Source of the DNA: Xanthocytophaga flava
Lineage (GTDB): Bacteria > Bacteroidota > Bacteroidia > Cytophagales > 172606-1
Direction of reading: 5' to 3'
Length of the DNA: 64,000 bases
Assembly: GCA_030068525.1 (NCBI GenBank)
Contig: JASJOS010000005.1
Coordinates: 577,137-641,136 of the forward strand
This document shows, in pieces, positions 62,201 to 64,000 of this stretch; position 1 is the first letter of the stretch; each line of letters starts with the position of its first letter. A program made the translations under genes and the position numbers. The notes below the pieces were generated by a model. That model searched no databases. It saw only the letters and a program-made list of their open reading frames with translations, and was not told where the DNA came from.

Positions 62201-64000
62201 TAGCAGTAGCTGTCAGATTGATAGAACTTCCTGTCGGATAAGAAGCATTCGCGGTTGGTGCAGTCAGGGTTATACTTGGTAGTTGATTGGCGGGAGCAGT
62301 TATTGTTACATTTACAACTGAGGAAGTTGAAGCCCCACTTTGATTGTCGATAGCTTTTGCAGTCAAGGCATAAGAACCTATTGCTGAAGGAATCCAACTA
62401 ATAGAATAGGGAGCAGAAGTAGTTTCTCCTATTTTAGCAGAGCCTACATAAAATTCAACCTTAGCAATGCTTCCATCACTATCACTTGCTAAAGCTATAA
62501 TAGAGACAGCATTTCTAACTACAAAAGCAGTATTGTTAGCAGGCGATGTAATTGACACTACAGGTACTTGATTAGGAGTAGGCCTTGGAACTATAACCTT
62601 TGTAGTTACATTGATGTTAACTACAGCAGAAGTACTACTACCGCCTTTATTATCTATGGCGTTAGCTGTTAAGGCATATGCACCTGCCGAAAGATTAGCC
62701 CAGCTAAAACTCCAGGGAGCAGAAGCTGCTTCTCCAATTTTAGTTTCATTAGCATAAAACTCTACCTTAACCAAAGTACCATCACTATCACTTACATTAG
62801 TAGTAATAGAAAGAGTAGCTCCTTCAGTAAGGTTTGTGCCATTGGCAGGACTTGTAATAGAAATAACAGGAAGTTGGTTTGGCTTAGTAACTACATTAAC
62901 TATAATTGCCTGTGATATTGCAGACGCATTTTCATTATCAATAGCCTTAGCGGTAACAGAATAGGTGCCTTTTGGGATATTTGTCCAGTTGATAGAATAA
63001 GGAGATGTTGTTGATTCTCCTATTTTACTATTATTAGCATAGAACTCTACCTTGGCAATACTTCCATCTCCATCAGTTGCTGAAGCAACAAATGTAAGAC
63101 TTTCACCTTCTGTCAGAGAAATAGCCGATGTAGGAGAAGAGATTGCGACTATAGGTGTTTGATTTGGCTTAGGTTCAACTCCTATGGCCTTAACTGTAAC
63201 AATAACAGGAGTAGAAGTAGTTACACTTCCTTTATCATCTGTAGCTTTTACTGTTAATGTATACGTACCATTTGTTACATTACTCCATGATAGAGAATAA
63301 GGAGAGGTAGTAGTTTCCCCTATTTTCGTTCTACCCGCGAAAAATTCTATTTTAGTAATACTTCCATCACTATCTGTAGCAGCAGCTGTTATCGTAATCA
63401 CATCTCCTTCTGTAGAAGTTGAGTTATTTGATGGGGAATTAATAGCAATTACAGGAGGCTGATTAGTAACTACGGCATCGATAATAACATTTACAGATGT
63501 AGAAGTTGTGAATCCCCCTTTATCGTCCGTAGCTTTTACAGTTAGCGCATAGTTTCCAGCCGCAGAAGGAGTCCAGTCAATTGTATAGGGCGCTGTTGTT
63601 GATTCACCAATCTTTGTATTTCCCACATAAAATTCTACTTTAGCAATAGACCCATCTGCATCTGTAGCAGTGGCAGTCAGGTTGATGCTACTTCCAGTTG
63701 GATACGAAGCATTGGCTACTGGATTTGTCAGACTTACTACTGGTAGTTGGTTGGCGATTCCTGTTGCTCCAGATTCATAAGCACCAATGTCTGGTGCGTT
63801 TCCAGTGTAACTCATTGCAATAGGTGCTGCTGGCAAGTTGCTTGTTCCTTTGTCAATCAAATTACTACCTGCGGCTGTAGACAAATATGGCAGGGCAAGA
63901 GACCCACTGCGTAACAAAGCAGGCGTTGTCTGAGTGTTGTTGCTTACCGATGCCCCGGAAGAAATCGATGAGAATGGCTCACTGTGATGGTTGTTGCTCA
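59289..64000 (-). CDS. Giant T9SS-exported protein: beta-helix end, 11 Ig repeats, malectin-like, PA14; partial
   Basis: The frame is open through the right edge (1569 residues seen, start missing). The first 75 visible residues (NNHHSEPFSS, SNLIDKGTSNLP, GNAPDIGAYESG) look like the end of a parallel beta-helix of the pectate-lyase kind. Eleven bacterial Ig domains of about 95 residues follow, each with NQxPVVxITSP, DxDGSIAKVEFY, KIGE and KATDNKG. Then a malectin/carbohydrate-binding-like domain (FYRAINLNGPGLTIDG), a PA14 domain (YICPPVSGTYTFWIAGD) and a type A sorting domain (YPNPADSEVNVRF ... LSKKLVVTR). Likely a surface polysaccharide-binding or -cleaving enzyme. The enzyme domain, if any, lies outside the window. 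Confidence 0.9.
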   Translation of the reverse strand, partial: SNNHHSEPFSSISSGASVSNNTQTTPALLRSGSLALPYLSTAAGSNLIDKGTSNLPAAPIAMSYTGNAPDIGAYESGATGIANQLPVVSLTNPVANASYPTGSSINLTATATDADGSIAKVEFYVGNTKIGESTTAPYTIDWTPSAAGNYALTVKATDDKGGFTTSTSVNVIIDAVVTNQPPVIAINSPSNNSTSTEGDVITITAAATDSDGSITKIEFFAGRTKIGETTTSPYSLSWSNVTNGTYTLTVKATDDKGSVTTSTPVIVTVKAIGVEPKPNQTPIVAISSPTSAISLTEGESLTFVASATDGDGSIAKVEFYANNSKIGESTTSPYSINWTNIPKGTYSVTAKAIDNENASAISQAIIVNVVTKPNQLPVISITSPANGTNLTEGATLSITTNVSDSDGTLVKVEFYANETKIGEAASAPWSFSWANLSAGAYALTANAIDNKGGSSTSAVVNINVTTKVIVPRPTPNQVPVVSITSPANNTAFVVRNAVSIIALASDSDGSIAKVEFYVGSAKIGETTSAPYSISWIPSAIGSYALTAKAIDNQSGASTSSVVNVTITAPANQLPSITLTAPTANASYPTGSSINLTATATDADGSIAKVEFYVGSTKVGEKTSSPYSFSWKATTAGTYAITAKAIDNAGGVTTSSAVNITVTAPNQAPSVAITSPAMSSTYTLGNAITINTSTSDADGKVSKIEFYVGNTKIGESTTAPYTIDWTPSAAGAYALTAKATDDKGGVTTSAVVSIVIKIATANQPPVVVIKSPTTNTSFISGTTVTITTNASDSDGSIAKVEFYANNSKIGESTASPYVINWNVVSLGTYSVTAKATDNSGTATTSTPVVITVKASVVETPTPSNNAPTIRITTPAANSVYTTGQNITIMTDAKDVDGTIQKVEFFVNESKITEKSTSPWNTTTTLKEGTYILTAKATDNKGAVTTSAPITIVINATSSTTNTLPVVSITSPSNNATFTEGGTAPITATARDNDGSIAKVEFYANNIKIGEATTAPYAFNWNSLVIGTYALTAKAIDNRGGIPTSSPVTIVVKAAPVNQPPVIAITAPSNNQTFTEGESITVTATATDNDGQVIKVEFYSGTTKIGETMKAPYTITWKNVQKGTYALTALAYDDNGASTTSAVVTVVVKEKSTPGEPEPETGFYRAINLNGPGLTIDGHEWGGSDAANYTYSGTSMEKASVALSPATDENRTSMIHSSITGRNVNVALTSVPNATYDVYLYVWEEDATQTYSVYLEGKTVQSNYTSGTAGTWKRLGPFRETIKDNTINVKTSGGYANVSGIEVWTISDDKAVPTTCSATGYIRREEWNNIAVDVAEMVPAYKKPDNSSQLTLFEAPSNVGDNYRSRIRGYICPPVSGTYTFWIAGDAEAELWLSSDESPATKTRIAYVSEATNPREWGKSATQRSAVITLVKGKKYYIEAIHKAGEGNDNLAVGWQIPGGIQELPIAGSRLSPYVPTEAEFESPSITDSGLTLYPNPADSEVNVRFSVNEDQDAIIAISNMTTQQVIQITQSVQAGENTVRIDVANLAKGMYIVYVKTKEGRLSKKLVVTR
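61809..61889 (-). repeat. 81-base repeat inside the Ig array, copy in repeat 7
   Basis: These 81 bases are identical to 63555-63635. They encode the KVEFYVGNTKIGESTTAP-type part of the seventh Ig domain. Confidence 0.95.
63555..63635 (-). repeat. 81-base repeat inside the Ig array, copy in repeat 1
   Basis: Identical over 81 bases to 61809-61889; it lies in the first Ig domain. Confidence 0.95.

Noticed and set aside
59289..63917. Possible CRISPR-like or tandem DNA repeats with near-regular spacing
   Set aside because: The period of about 290 bases matches Ig domains in one long open frame; repeats are protein-level and mostly diverged in DNA.
1..64000. tRNA or rRNA genes
   Set aside because: I scanned the intergenic stretches for cloverleaf-like arms and GTTCRANNC-type T loops and saw none convincing; a covariance search would decide.

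Overview
The window is chromosomal DNA from a low-GC Bacteroidota bacterium, most likely of the order Cytophagales. Evidence: two large surface proteins end in type IX secretion (T9SS) sorting domains; there is a beta-propeller (reg_prop/Y_Y_Y) histidine kinase; several promoters match the Bacteroidota -7 element TAnnTTTG; Shine-Dalgarno signals are weak; and many lone secreted or lipoprotein genes are scattered among housekeeping genes. I see no rRNA, tRNA, CRISPR array, insertion sequence, prophage or replication origin.

Layout. 1-5.1 kb: a VOC lipid- or periplasm-directed protein cut by the left edge, the tRNA hydroxylase miaE, a translationally coupled sugar-methyltransferase/DUF4910 pair, and a uridine kinase. 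5.2-9.4 kb: three minus-strand envelope genes (beta-propeller lactonase-like, TraB/GumN, PpiD/SurA-type foldase). 9.7-17.3 kb: pheS, an M90-type zinc peptidase, a membrane protein, a lipoprotein nuclease, an esterase, a HipA-like kinase/DUF3037 pair, and small genes including DoxX. 17.8-24.8 kb: a PhnB-like protein with a good promoter, rsgA, a 1145-residue propeller histidine kinase, an unlisted 34-residue membrane peptide, and two unknown genes. 24.9-32.9 kb: a surface-glycan block with NeuB-SAF-cupin and NeuA-HAD fusions, a 1458-residue T9SS protein and a GT2 glycosyltransferase. 33.4-46.2 kb: rlmB, an ABC permease, queA, tatC, RDD, two amidohydrolases, dxs, an alpha/beta hydrolase. 46.2-48.7 kb: a three-gene operon led by a PBP4-like lipoprotein. 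48.8-56.2 kb: a signalling and biosynthesis block. 56.4-64 kb: a DUF/MORN protein, an unlisted 39-residue lipoprotein, and a giant T9SS protein cut by the right edge.

The most interesting unit is 48.8-56.2 kb. It holds a FeeM/autoinducer-synthase-like acyltransferase directly downstream of an E1-like (ThiF)-nitroreductase fusion, flanked by a 7TM-DISM histidine kinase, a REC-histidine kinase and a single-domain REC that is a clear paralogue of that kinase's receiver. This could be a small-molecule-producing and signalling module, which is inference. Second-rank items are the NeuB-cupin/NeuA-HAD pair, the HipA-like kinase/DUF3037 overlapping pair, the two small genes, and noncoding stretches that carry degenerate inverted-repeat families.

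Many starts were moved from the longest open frame to the position that fits a signal peptide, the family's N-terminus, or an upstream promoter. These are noted entry by entry. All family names are from recognition of motifs in the translated sequence; no database search was run.
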